Origin: JASBRS01 sp964496495
Lineage (GTDB): Bacteria; Deinococcota; Deinococci; Deinococcales; Trueperaceae
Reading direction: 5' to 3'
NCBI GenBank assembly: GCA_964496495.1
Contig: CAZBZU010000003.1
Coordinates: 62,001 to 126,000 of the forward strand
DNA length: 64,000 bases
A model generated the notes under the pieces. That model saw only the letters and a program-made list of their open reading frames with translations. It was not told the origin of the DNA and did not search any database. Position 1 is the first letter of the stretch. Every line of letters begins with the position of its first letter. Positions 9,686 through 17,676 of this stretch are shown here, piece after piece. The position numbers and the translations under genes are program-made.

Positions 9686-11113
9686 CTACAAGCGGTCCTT
9701 GCGTGCCGAGCCCCAGAGCTCGTCCATCTTGGCGCCGTAGTACTTGTCTATCTGGTCGGTCGACAGGCGCGTCAGCTCGCTCTTGGGGAGCCGCGACAGC
9801 GTCGCCCAGGCGATGGACAGCGACTCCTCGATGCTGCGTTCGACCTGCCCCTGGTGGATGAAGTTGCGCTCGAAGTCGTCGGCGAACGCGAGGTAGAGCT
9901 TGTCGTTCTCGGAGAGGGCGTCCTCACCGGTGATGGCGACCAGGCGCCGGAGGTCGAGTCCGTTGGCGTACGCCGCCTGCAGCTGGTCGGACACGTTCTT
10001 GTGGTCCTTGCGGGTCTTCCCCTCGCCGATGCCGTTGTTCATCAGCCGGCTGAGGCTGGGCCCGGGGTTGATGGGCGGGTAGATGCCCTTGTTGTGCAGG
10101 CCGCGCGCCAGGTAGATCTGGCCCTCGGTGATGTAGCCGGTGAGATCGGGGATGGGATGGGTGACGTCGTCGTCCGGCATGCTCAGGATCGGCAACTGCG
10201 TCACCGAGCCCGCGTGCCCCTCGACCACGCCGGCCCGCTCGTAGTTGGAGGCGAGGTCGGTGTACATGTAGCCGGGGTAGCCGCGGCGGCCGGGGATCTC
10301 CTCGCGGGCACCGCCGATCTCGCGCAGCGCCTCACAGTAGTTGGTCATGTCGGTGAGGATGACCAGCACGTGGTAGTCGTGCTCGAACGCCAGGTACTCG
10401 GCGGCGGTGAGCGCCATCCTAGGGGTGAGCAACCGCTCCACCGCAGGGTCGTCGGCCTTGTTGAGGAAGAGCACGCTCCGCGCCAGCGCGCCGGTGCGCT
10501 CGAACTCCTGCGTGAAGTACGTCAACTCGCGCTGGGTCACGCCCATGGCCGCGAAGACGACCGCGAACTCGCTCTCCTCGCCGATCACCGTGGCTTGCCG
10601 GGCGATCTGCGCGGCGAGCTGGTTGGCGGGCAGGCCGGACCCGGAGAAGATGGGCAGCTTCTGCCCGCGCACCAGGCTGATGAGCGTGTCGATGGTGGAG
10701 ATCCCGGTCTGGATGAACTCCTCCGGCTTCCGTCGCGCCACCGGGTTGATGGGGGCGCCGCCGATGGGCAGACGCTTGTCGGCGACGACGGCGGGCAGCC
10801 CGTCGATGGGCTCGCCGGCCCCGCTGAAGCGGCGGCCGACCATCTCGCGCGACACCCCCAGGCGGGCGACGTGCTCGACGAGGCTGACGGTGGTGCTGGA
10901 GAGGTCGATGCCCGAGGTCTCCTCGAACACCTGTAGCACGGTGTGCCGGTCCGACACCTCGATGACCTGGCCGCCACGCTCGCGCCCGGTCCCGTCCTTG
11001 ATGCGCACGATGGCGTTGTAGCTGAGGTCGGGGGCGTTCTCCAGGAACAGCAGTGGCCCCGAGATGTAGCTGACCTCGGTGTACTCCTTCTTCAGCAGAT
11101 GGTTGTTGCTCAT
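9686..11113 (-). CDS. atpB: V/A-type ATP synthase subunit B (regulatory nucleotide-binding)
   Basis: 475 residues. Alternates with subunit A in the A3B3 head; it is not catalytic. Seen: KKEYTEVSYISGPLLFLE at the N-terminus and GISTIDTLISLVRGQKLPIFSGSGLPANQLAAQIARQ, where the P-loop Lys is replaced as in all B subunits, then VVFAAMGVTQRELTYF and GRRGYPGYMYTDLAS. Length and motifs match Thermus and archaeal subunit B. It sits 15 bases behind subunit A, so the two are translated from one message. Confidence 0.95.
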   Translation of the reverse strand: MSNNHLLKKEYTEVSYISGPLLFLENAPDLSYNAIVRIKDGTGRERGGQVIEVSDRHTVLQVFEETSGIDLSSTTVSLVEHVARLGVSREMVGRRFSGAGEPIDGLPAVVADKRLPIGGAPINPVARRKPEEFIQTGISTIDTLISLVRGQKLPIFSGSGLPANQLAAQIARQATVIGEESEFAVVFAAMGVTQRELTYFTQEFERTGALARSVLFLNKADDPAVERLLTPRMALTAAEYLAFEHDYHVLVILTDMTNYCEALREIGGAREEIPGRRGYPGYMYTDLASNYERAGVVEGHAGSVTQLPILSMPDDDVTHPIPDLTGYITEGQIYLARGLHNKGIYPPINPGPSLSRLMNNGIGEGKTRKDHKNVSDQLQAAYANGLDLRRLVAITGEDALSENDKLYLAFADDFERNFIHQGQVERSIEESLSIAWATLSRLPKSELTRLSTDQIDKYYGAKMDELWGSARKDRL

Positions 11114-11128
11114 GCTCCCTCTCCGGCC

Positions 11129-12868
11129 TCAGGCGGCCACGGCGAAGCCCTTGGAGAGCTCGCTCAGGACGCTATCCTTGTAGGCGTCGAAGTCGCCCTC
11201 GGCAACGTAGCGCGAGCGGTTGATCCGCTCGATCACCGGCGCCTGCAGCACGTCGTCCACGGTGACGCCCGACTCGAGCGCCTGGCGTGCGCTCTGGTAC
11301 AGGGTCAGCATCATCTCCAGCATGCCGTGGGCCTTGTGCAACGAGCAGGAGGCGTCGACGGGATCGAAGCCGTTCTGTTGCAGGAAATTCTGGCGCAGGA
11401 TGCGGCCCGTCTCGATGACCAGACGCTCCTGGTCCTGCAGGGCATCGGGCCCGACCAGCTGCACCACCTCCTGCAGGTCGCTCTCGCGCTGCAGCAGGTC
11501 GACGGCCCTGCCGCGCAGCTCGGTGTAGTCCTCGGCCACGTTCTCGCGGTACCAGTCGTCCAGGATGTCCGTGAACAGCGAGTACGAGCGGTTCCAGTTG
11601 ATCGCCGGGAAGTGGCGCCGGCGTGCCAGCGAGGCGTCGAGCGCCCAGAAGCAGCCGGTGATGCGTAGCGTCGCCTGGGTGACCGGCTCCGAGAAGTCGC
11701 CGCCGGCAGGGCTGACGGCGCCGATGATGGACACCGCACCCTGATCGCCGGAGAGCGTGTCCACGCGACCGCCGCGCTCGTAGAAGGCCGCCAGGCGCGA
11801 CGACAGGTAGGGTGGGTAGCCCTCCTCGGCCGGCATCTCCTCCAGACGCGATGAGATCTCGCGCAAGGCCTCGGCCCAACGGCTGGTGGAGTCGGCCATG
11901 ACCGACACCGAGTAGCCCATGTCGCGGAAGTACTCCGCCAGTGTGATGCCGGTGTAGATACTCGCCTCGCGTGCTGCCACCGGCATGTTCGAGGTGTTGG
12001 CGATCAGCACCGTGCGGTGCATCAAGGGGTTCCCCGTTTGCGGGTCCTCCAGCTCGGGGAACTCCACCAGAACGTCCGTCATCTCGTTGCCACGCTCGCC
12101 GCAGCCGACGTAGACGACGATATCGGCGTTGCCATACTTGGCGACCGACTGCTGGGTCACCGTCTTCCCGGAGCCGAAGGGGCCCGGGATGGCGGCGGTG
12201 CCACCCATGGTCAGCGGGAAGAGCACGTCGAGGATGCGCATGCCGGTCAGGAAGGGGGTCACCGGGTCGAGCTTGCGAGCCACCGGCCGCGCCTGCCGCA
12301 CCGGCCAGGTGTGCGCCAGCCGCAGCTCGGTACCGCCTTCCAACGTCGCGATGGTGTCCTGAACGGTGTACTCGCCCTCGCCCACGATGCTCTTGATGGT
12401 CCCGCCCTTGCCAGGTGGCACCAGGATCTTGTGAGTGAACGCGAACTCCGGCACGGTGCCCAGCACCTCGCCCTGGGACACCTCGTCGCCCTGCTTGACG
12501 GTAGGCGTGAACTTCCAGCGGGCATCCTGCGACAGCGCGTTCACCACGATGCCCCGCCCGATGTACGTGCCCGAGGTCTCCCGCAGCTTGTCGAGGGGGC
12601 GTTGGATGCCGTCGAAGATGCCGTTCAGCATTCCCGGGCCGAGCTCCACGGCCAGCGGCAGGCCGGTCGACACCACCGACTCCCCTACCGTCAACCCGCC
12701 GGTGTCCTCGTAGACCTGCACGAAGGCGTTGTCGCCGTCCAGGCGGATGATCTCGCCGACGAGCTTCTCCTCGCCGACCCGCACGATGTCGTACATGCGA
12801 GCACCCATCATCCCCTGGGCGATCACCGCCGGTCCGGAGATGCGTCGGATCCTTCCTTCGATGGCCAC
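11129..12868 (-). CDS. atpA: V/A-type ATP synthase subunit A (catalytic)
   Basis: 579 residues, matching Thermus AtpA. It makes or splits ATP at the A/B interface. Seen: Walker A GPFGSGKTVTQQSVAKYG, the catalytic region CGERGNEMTDVLVEFPEL with the conserved Glu, SNMPVAAREASIYTGITLAEY, and MADSTSRWAEALREISSRLEEMPAEEGYPPYL. The extra non-homologous insert typical of V/A-type A subunits (about 110-190) is present. No intein interrupts the P-loop region, a known insertion point in this gene family. It follows subunit F by 19 bases. Confidence 0.96.
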   Translation of the reverse strand: MAIEGRIRRISGPAVIAQGMMGARMYDIVRVGEEKLVGEIIRLDGDNAFVQVYEDTGGLTVGESVVSTGLPLAVELGPGMLNGIFDGIQRPLDKLRETSGTYIGRGIVVNALSQDARWKFTPTVKQGDEVSQGEVLGTVPEFAFTHKILVPPGKGGTIKSIVGEGEYTVQDTIATLEGGTELRLAHTWPVRQARPVARKLDPVTPFLTGMRILDVLFPLTMGGTAAIPGPFGSGKTVTQQSVAKYGNADIVVYVGCGERGNEMTDVLVEFPELEDPQTGNPLMHRTVLIANTSNMPVAAREASIYTGITLAEYFRDMGYSVSVMADSTSRWAEALREISSRLEEMPAEEGYPPYLSSRLAAFYERGGRVDTLSGDQGAVSIIGAVSPAGGDFSEPVTQATLRITGCFWALDASLARRRHFPAINWNRSYSLFTDILDDWYRENVAEDYTELRGRAVDLLQRESDLQEVVQLVGPDALQDQERLVIETGRILRQNFLQQNGFDPVDASCSLHKAHGMLEMMLTLYQSARQALESGVTVDDVLQAPVIERINRSRYVAEGDFDAYKDSVLSELSKGFAVAA

Positions 12869-12887
12869 GTCCAGCCCTCCTACCGTC

Positions 12888-13214
12888 TCACTCCAGCTTG
12901 ATATCGAAGCCGATGGCGTTGCGTACGAGAGACTTCATGTACTGGGCGGCGTCGTCCACGTCGCCGAACGCCTGACCGAGGCTGGGCAGGGGCAGCACCA
13001 CGGGTAGCTCCCTGCCGCGCATGGCCCGCTCGCTGGCGGCGATGGGGTCTGCGATCAGTCCTTCGTCCACCACCACCAGGCCGTACTGGTCGGCCGCGAT
13101 GAGCTCGTCGAGCGCATCCTTGGCCTCGTCGGCAGCGGCTTCACGAACGTCGACGCCCGCCAGGCGGAAGCCGACAGCGGTCTCTCTGTCGGTCAACACG
13201 ACCATCTTAGGCAT
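12888..13214 (-). CDS. atpF: V/A-type ATP synthase subunit F
   Basis: 108 residues. Subunit F binds the central shaft D and modulates rotation. Seen: the N-terminal MPKMVVLTDRETAVGFRLAGV (Rossmann-like strand and the Gly-Phe-Arg-Leu-Ala-Gly motif of this family) and GLVVVDEGLIAD in the middle. Its start overlaps the end of the subunit C gene by 8 bases, showing coupled translation. Subunit names follow Thermus/archaeal usage; symbols differ between databases. Confidence 0.9.
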   Translation of the reverse strand: MPKMVVLTDRETAVGFRLAGVDVREAAADEAKDALDELIAADQYGLVVVDEGLIADPIAASERAMRGRELPVVLPLPSLGQAFGDVDDAAQYMKSLVRNAIGFDIKLE

Positions 13215-14220
13215 GGCCGAGCTCCCTCTGAAGCGCCGCCCGCGGCACCTGGTAGTAGCTGCCGCGTGCGAGCAGCCGCACGCGTGCGATCTCCGACTCC
13301 TTGAGCCGTAGGAAGCGCACCACCACGCCGGGGCCTAGCGGGTCCGCGGCGGCGCTGCGGGCGCTGGCGTCGAGGATCTCACGGACCCTGTGCTCGGCCT
13401 CGGCCAGGCTGGATGCCTCCGCGACCTCCGCGAAGCCGGTGCCTTGCAGGACCTGCAGGCCGCCCGGCCCCTCGGCCAGGCGCACGCCGTCGAAGACACT
13501 GCGCGTGATCTCGCGTCCGCCCGCGATGAACACCTCCTCGGTGCCCTCCTCCACGCCACGTAGCTTGAGTGCCGTGCGCAGGTTGGTGGCGTCGATCTCG
13601 CGCGTGATGTGGCGCATGAAGCCCGTCGGCGCGCCCGAGCGGCGCAAGCGTTGCAGCAGCACCCGGTAGTAGGCCCGGTCGATGCTGAGCTCCAAGGCGT
13701 AGAGGTCGCCATCGGACTGGAAGCGCGCCACCGCCCGGGAGAAGGCCGCCTTGAGGGGCGTCGTGGTCAGCGCCAGCTCCTGAGCCGCCGACGCCATGTC
13801 CGGCGCGGAGGCTACCGCCTCCAGGACCGCCGGCTTGAGCGGGCCCGCTGGGAAGAGCGAGCCCACGACCTCCTCCAAGCTCTTGCCCGCCTGCTTAGCC
13901 CGCGCGATGGTCTTGAGATTCTCCCGGTCGTAGCGCAGCAGCAGCAATTCCATCAGCTGACCGGCGTCGCCGTCGGCCGACAGGAGCAGGCTGCGGGTGG
14001 TCTTGAAGAAGTCGCGCGCAAGCGCATCGTCGACCGCGCGCAAGCCTTCGTAACGCGACTGCGCCTCCTCCAGCGCGTGCATGTAGCGCGACTGGCCCAG
14101 CACCGACAGGAACGCGCGGAAGTCGCTTGCCGCCAGGGCCTCGGTATAGAACTCCTCCGGCAGCAGGCTCGTCTTCATACCGCGAACCCGGGCGTTGATG
14201 TAGCCGTAGTCGGTCGACAT
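13207..14220 (-). CDS. atpC: V/A-type ATP synthase subunit C (V0D/AC39)
   Basis: 337 residues. A funnel-shaped all-helical protein that links the rotor shaft to the c-ring. Seen: the start DYGYINARVRGMKTSLL (the family has YxNARVRxM), YDRENLKTIARAKQAGKS in the middle and a C-terminal FLRLKESEIARVRLLARG, both typical of the AC39 family. It is 2 bases behind subunit E and overlaps F. Confidence 0.93.
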   Translation of the reverse strand: MSTDYGYINARVRGMKTSLLPEEFYTEALAASDFRAFLSVLGQSRYMHALEEAQSRYEGLRAVDDALARDFFKTTRSLLLSADGDAGQLMELLLLRYDRENLKTIARAKQAGKSLEEVVGSLFPAGPLKPAVLEAVASAPDMASAAQELALTTTPLKAAFSRAVARFQSDGDLYALELSIDRAYYRVLLQRLRRSGAPTGFMRHITREIDATNLRTALKLRGVEEGTEEVFIAGGREITRSVFDGVRLAEGPGGLQVLQGTGFAEVAEASSLAEAEHRVREILDASARSAAADPLGPGVVVRFLRLKESEIARVRLLARGSYYQVPRAALQRELGHA

Positions 14221-14222
14221 GG

Positions 14223-14816
14223 CTAGTGCTCCTTGGAGGCACCGAAGAGCGCCTCGGACACCTCCGCGGCGAGCTCGGTCCTCAGTACCTCCAGGCGCTG
14301 GAACAGGGAGTTCTCGATGACATTGCTCCCCTTCAGCCTCAGCCGCACGCCGCCGCGCACCACCTCGGAGGCCTCCACCGCCGTCGCCAGCCCGACCTCG
14401 CTCATCGCCGCCTTCACCGCCGCCTTCTCCTCCGGATGCACGACCACCGCCTGCACGGCGCCCGCATCCAAGCCCTCGAGCGCTTCCGTCAACAGCTTCG
14501 CCAGCACCGGCGGGTAGGCGTCGCCGTCTTTGATCAGCGACTCGAGACGCTCGCGCGCCACCCGGAACACCTCCTCGACACCGTCGTACTGGGCACGGAG
14601 CCGTAGCGAGGAAGCCTCGAGCTGCGCGCTGGAGCGTGCCCGGACGACCGTCGCCTGGCGCTGGCTGTCGGCCTGATGCTGCCTCTGCTTGACCAGCGCC
14701 TCGGCCTCCTCATGCGCCTCCGCGACCACCTCGGAGGCACGATCCCGCGCCTCGGAGAGGATCGACTCGATCTCCGCGCTGGCTTCCTTCTCCAGCAGGG
14801 CAGCTAGATCGGCCAC
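14223..14816 (-). CDS. atpE: V/A-type ATP synthase subunit E (peripheral stalk)
   Basis: 197 residues. Pairs with subunit G to form the peripheral stalks that hold the head still. Seen: an N-terminal Ala/Glu/Arg-rich helix of about 90 residues (MADLAALLEKEASAEIESIL onward) with few prolines, then a small globular C-terminal domain with GVRLRLKGSNVIENSLFQRL, the conserved motif of the family (normally GG...N.T...RL). It lies 4 bases behind the proteolipid gene. Confidence 0.92.
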   Translation of the reverse strand: MADLAALLEKEASAEIESILSEARDRASEVVAEAHEEAEALVKQRQHQADSQRQATVVRARSSAQLEASSLRLRAQYDGVEEVFRVARERLESLIKDGDAYPPVLAKLLTEALEGLDAGAVQAVVVHPEEKAAVKAAMSEVGLATAVEASEVVRGGVRLRLKGSNVIENSLFQRLEVLRTELAAEVSEALFGASKEH

Positions 14817-14820
14817 GGTG

Positions 14821-15132
14821 TCAGCCCATCTTGCCGTAGAGGAAGAACGCGATCACGAAGCCGAAGATGATGATGGTCTCGGGGATGACGAGGAACACCA
14901 GCACCTGCCCGAACATCTCGGGCTTCTCGGTGATGGTCCCGAGGCCGGCGGAGCCGATGTAGCCCTGCGCGATCCCGACGCCGACGCCTGCGAGGCCGAT
15001 GGCCAGGCCCGCGCCCACGCCCATCAGGCCGGCACCGATGTCGCCGCCGCCCGCCGCACCTTGCGCGAACGCCACGCTGGCGAAGCTGCCGAAGACGGCG
15101 AGGAGTCCGAGAACCTTGGCGAGCTTGTTCAT
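14821..15132 (-). CDS. atpK: V/A-type ATP synthase proteolipid subunit K (c-ring)
   Basis: 103 residues from ATG 15132. Forms the membrane rotor ring that carries protons or sodium ions. Seen: an N-terminal hydrophobic segment ending AFAQG that looks like a cleavable signal peptide, as in Thermus, then two hairpin helices. The first is Gly-rich (GAGLAIGLAGVGVGIAQGYIG) and the second holds the ion-binding Glu in LVFLVIPETIIIFGFV. I cannot see a convincing full sodium-binding set, so protons are the likely ion. The ATG overlaps the subunit I stop as TGATG and has AGGAGG upstream; GTG 15135 is an alternative. Confidence 0.93.
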   Translation of the reverse strand: MNKLAKVLGLLAVFGSFASVAFAQGAAGGGDIGAGLMGVGAGLAIGLAGVGVGIAQGYIGSAGLGTITEKPEMFGQVLVFLVIPETIIIFGFVIAFFLYGKMG

Positions 15133-17138
15133 CACTTTCCTCCTAGGAGACGGAAGGGTCGGTAGGGGCGACCGCTCTCATCGTAGAAACCGAACTTGGT
15201 GAAGAACTCCACGTAGTGAAGTCGGAGTGGCTGCAGCGTGTCGCTGATGATGGTCAGCGTTAGCGCCAGGAGGTGCACGGTGGCGCCGATGAGGATGCCG
15301 ATGACGGGCCCCACGATGGGGAGCACGCCCCCGAGCGACCACCCCAGCCCGGTCGCCATGTTGGCGATGATCGCCGATGCCAGGCCGACGGCGAAGATTC
15401 GCAAGTAGCTCAGGATGTGGCCGCCGTTGGAGATCAGCTCGAGCACCATCAGACCGTTCCGGGCCAGGAACGCGAAGGCGGCGAAGCCTGCCAGCAACAC
15501 CAGGGTGATCACCAGCACCGGGGAGCTGACGCTGTGGAGCTGGTAGGCGGTGGCGAAGGTGACCACGCCCACCAGGCCGGTGAACATGCCCAGCGCCTCG
15601 TAGAGGTGCATGCTCTCGCCGTGGCGGACGGAGTAGTAGACCCGGATGAGCCAGCCGCCCAGCACCTGCAGCACGCCGAACAGCGTCGATGCGAGCAGCA
15701 GCGGGGCGAACACCTCGATGCGCAGCAGCGCGATGTGGATAACGCCGCCGGCCTGCGAGCCGAGCTCGGACGCGCTACCGGCCTCCATGGTGTAGAAGAT
15801 CGGATGGCCGGGCGGGAAGCGCTCGAAGAGGTTGCCGAAGAACTCGCCGTAGAGGAAGCCGAACCCCACCGTCCAGCCGGCGAGCCAGAAGATCACCGTG
15901 CTGATGGGTTTGAGGATGCGCGCCGGGATGAGGATGTGCAAGGGGCCGGTGTCGACGTCCTTGCCCTCAGCGCCGCGCCGCCGCAACCACCAGCCGATGC
16001 TGGCGAACAGCAGGCCGTAGCCGATGTCCCCCACCTGCATGCCGAACCACAGCGGGAAGAAGACCGCCAGGGTCCAGCTGGGATCGAAGCTGCCGTAGCG
16101 GGGTGGTTGGAACAGCGCCAGCAAGCCCTGGAAGGGCCGTATCCAGGCGGGGTTGTCGAGCTTGACCGGCACGCCCCGGTCGTGGTGCTCGTCGGCCGGG
16201 CGCGAGGCCACCAGGATGGTGTCCTCGAACTCCTTGCGCAGGGCCTCCACCACGCTCTCCGCCTCGCCGGCCGGCACCCACCCCTTGAGCGCGAAGCCGT
16301 AGCGCCCCTCGAGCATGTCCTCCAGGCGCTCGAAGCGAGCCTGGTGGTTGTGGGCGACCGCGGAGATGGCGCGCAGCCTGTGACCGTGCTGTCCCGCCAG
16401 CTTGGCGAGCTCGCCGTGGATGGCAGCGATACGCTTGGGAAGCGTCTGCGAGCGCTCCTCCATGACGTGTGCGGCCTTGGCGACGCCCAGGTCCTGGTAG
16501 CGCTCGGGCAAGGCGATCTCGGAGTGTCCGAGGCGCGTGAGGGTGGCGCGTAGCCGCTCGGCATCGCGTTCGAGGCAGGCACCGACCACGAGGCGCTCGT
16601 TGCCGTGGCGCTGCCACGCGAGCGCGAATCCGCCGTCCAGCTCCTCCTCCAGCGCCGCCTCGAGCGCGGGGTAGTTGTCGTCGGCCACCATGAACGCCAG
16701 GCCCGCCAGGTAGCTCGCCGCCTCCAGTTGCGCCATCATCGGTGCGAGCTGACGAAACACGGACAGGTAGGTCTCGGTGAGCTCGAGCTGGTCCCGGGCG
16801 TCGGCGCGCTCGGCCAGCAGGCGATCCACCGACTCGCCGATGGGCTCGAGACTGTGCCGCAGAGCGTCGGGATCGGTGCCTACGTCGACCCGCGGGCCGC
16901 CGACCTTGCCCTCGAGCGAGAGCGCCTCCAGCAGCGCGTCGGCACGCGACACCAGGAAGTCCCATCCCTCCTTGTGACGCAGTTCCTCGCCTTCCAGCCG
17001 GAGGCGACGTAGGACCTCGTCCTCATCGACCTCGAGCGGCTCGACCTGGACCACCCCCATGGCCTGCAGGCTGACGAGCAGCTCCTTGGCCGCCGAGCGC
17101 CGCCCGACCACCAGGAGCTGCTCCATGCGAGCGATCAT
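15132..17138 (-). CDS. atpI: V/A-type ATP synthase subunit I (a-subunit, stator)
   Basis: 668 residues. The membrane stator that forms the ion half-channels next to the ring. The N-terminal 330 residues are soluble and helical. The C-terminal part has about seven to eight hydrophobic segments, starting near FQPPRYGSFDPSWTLAVFFPLWFGMQVGDIGYGL and including SYLRIFAVGLASAIIANMA, where the essential Arg for ion transfer sits. The final segment ends LRLHYVEFFTKFGFYDESGRPYRPF, the usual tail. The ATG overlaps the subunit G stop as ATGA. Confidence 0.95.
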   Translation of the reverse strand: MIARMEQLLVVGRRSAAKELLVSLQAMGVVQVEPLEVDEDEVLRRLRLEGEELRHKEGWDFLVSRADALLEALSLEGKVGGPRVDVGTDPDALRHSLEPIGESVDRLLAERADARDQLELTETYLSVFRQLAPMMAQLEAASYLAGLAFMVADDNYPALEAALEEELDGGFALAWQRHGNERLVVGACLERDAERLRATLTRLGHSEIALPERYQDLGVAKAAHVMEERSQTLPKRIAAIHGELAKLAGQHGHRLRAISAVAHNHQARFERLEDMLEGRYGFALKGWVPAGEAESVVEALRKEFEDTILVASRPADEHHDRGVPVKLDNPAWIRPFQGLLALFQPPRYGSFDPSWTLAVFFPLWFGMQVGDIGYGLLFASIGWWLRRRGAEGKDVDTGPLHILIPARILKPISTVIFWLAGWTVGFGFLYGEFFGNLFERFPPGHPIFYTMEAGSASELGSQAGGVIHIALLRIEVFAPLLLASTLFGVLQVLGGWLIRVYYSVRHGESMHLYEALGMFTGLVGVVTFATAYQLHSVSSPVLVITLVLLAGFAAFAFLARNGLMVLELISNGGHILSYLRIFAVGLASAIIANMATGLGWSLGGVLPIVGPVIGILIGATVHLLALTLTIISDTLQPLRLHYVEFFTKFGFYDESGRPYRPFRLLGGK

Positions 17139-17455
17139 GGCAAGACCCGCTCCATCACCAGTCGGGCGGCGCCGTCCTTGCCGGCTCTAGCTTCCGCCTC
17201 CAGCCTCCCGGCGGACTCGCGGGCGGCCTTGACGATGTCCTCTCGCGCGGCCTCGGCTTCCTTGGCGCCCCGGTCGGCTTCCTGCTGGGCAAGGGCGTCC
17301 GCCTTGCTGCGGGCCTCGTCACGGATGCGTTGCGCCTCCGCCCGGGCTTCCTCGAGGATGGCTTCGGCCCGTTCGCGCGCCTCCGCGACCTTGGCCACCA
17401 GGGTCTTCTCCTGGTTCACCAGGTCTTGCAGGAGTCGTTCACCCTGAGCTTCCAA
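17135..17455 (-). CDS. atpG: V/A-type ATP synthase subunit G/H (peripheral stalk), TTG start
   Basis: 106 residues, almost entirely a charged coiled coil (Ala, Glu, Arg, Lys), as in the Thermus stalk subunit G that pairs with E. First gene of the nine-gene operon. The start is TTG 17455: AAGGAGGG, a near-perfect Shine-Dalgarno sequence, lies 5 bases upstream, and no ATG or GTG in frame offers a better start. The rare start codon could lower expression relative to the ring and head subunits. The product is recognised from position and coiled-coil pattern more than from motifs. Confidence 0.88.
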   Translation of the reverse strand: MEAQGERLLQDLVNQEKTLVAKVAEARERAEAILEEARAEAQRIRDEARSKADALAQQEADRGAKEAEAAREDIVKAARESAGRLEAEARAGKDGAARLVMERVLP

Positions 17456-17474
17456 CCAGCCCTCCTTCCGCCCC

Positions 17475-17490
17475 GCGTCGCCGCGGGTTA
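17475..17490 (-). other. Hairpin just upstream of the V-ATPase ribosome site
   Basis: On the minus strand CCCGCG-GCGA-CGCGGG can form a 6-base-pair stem 4 bases ahead of the AAGGAGGG of the first ATPase gene. Its 3' half (GACGCGG) could instead pair with the 5' half (CCGCGTC) of the terminator-like hairpin further upstream. Confidence 0.4.
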
Positions 17491-17532
17491 CGACAGGTTG
17501 TCGTGAAGTCGCCTAGGTGCTGCGTGAGGCAC

Positions 17533-17553
17533 AAAAAACCGCGTCTGACGCGG
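17533..17553 (-). terminator. Terminator-like hairpin in the V-ATPase operon leader (possible attenuator)
   Basis: On the minus strand CCGCGT-CAG-ACGCGG followed at once by TTTTTTG. It lies about 20-40 bases downstream of the predicted transcript start and 78 bases before the first ATPase gene. No gene lies upstream on this strand that it could terminate, so it would act on the operon's own leader. Confidence 0.55.
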
Positions 17554-17580
17554 CAAGAACCCCTTGGGCGTTTCCGACCA

Positions 17581-17610
17581 ACCATAACAACCGCGAACTT
17601 TGCGTGTCAA
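17581..17610 (-). promoter_or_regulatory. Promoter of the V-ATPase operon
   Basis: Minus-strand TTGACA (17610-17605), 18-base spacer, TATGGT (17586-17581). The -35 is a perfect sigma-70 consensus. Transcription would start near 17574, leaving a leader of about 120 bases. Confidence 0.75.
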
Positions 17611-17665
17611 TCGAGACACATGTCCCCCCAAGCCCCCTAAGGGCGCCGTCTCACGGCGTCTCGGG

Positions 17666-17671
17666 TAGACT
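17666..17671 (+). promoter_or_regulatory. -10 box, leaderless, of the DNA methylase
   Basis: TAGACT ends 5 bases before GTG 17677. No clear -35 box. Confidence 0.5.
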
Positions 17672-17676
17672 CCAGC

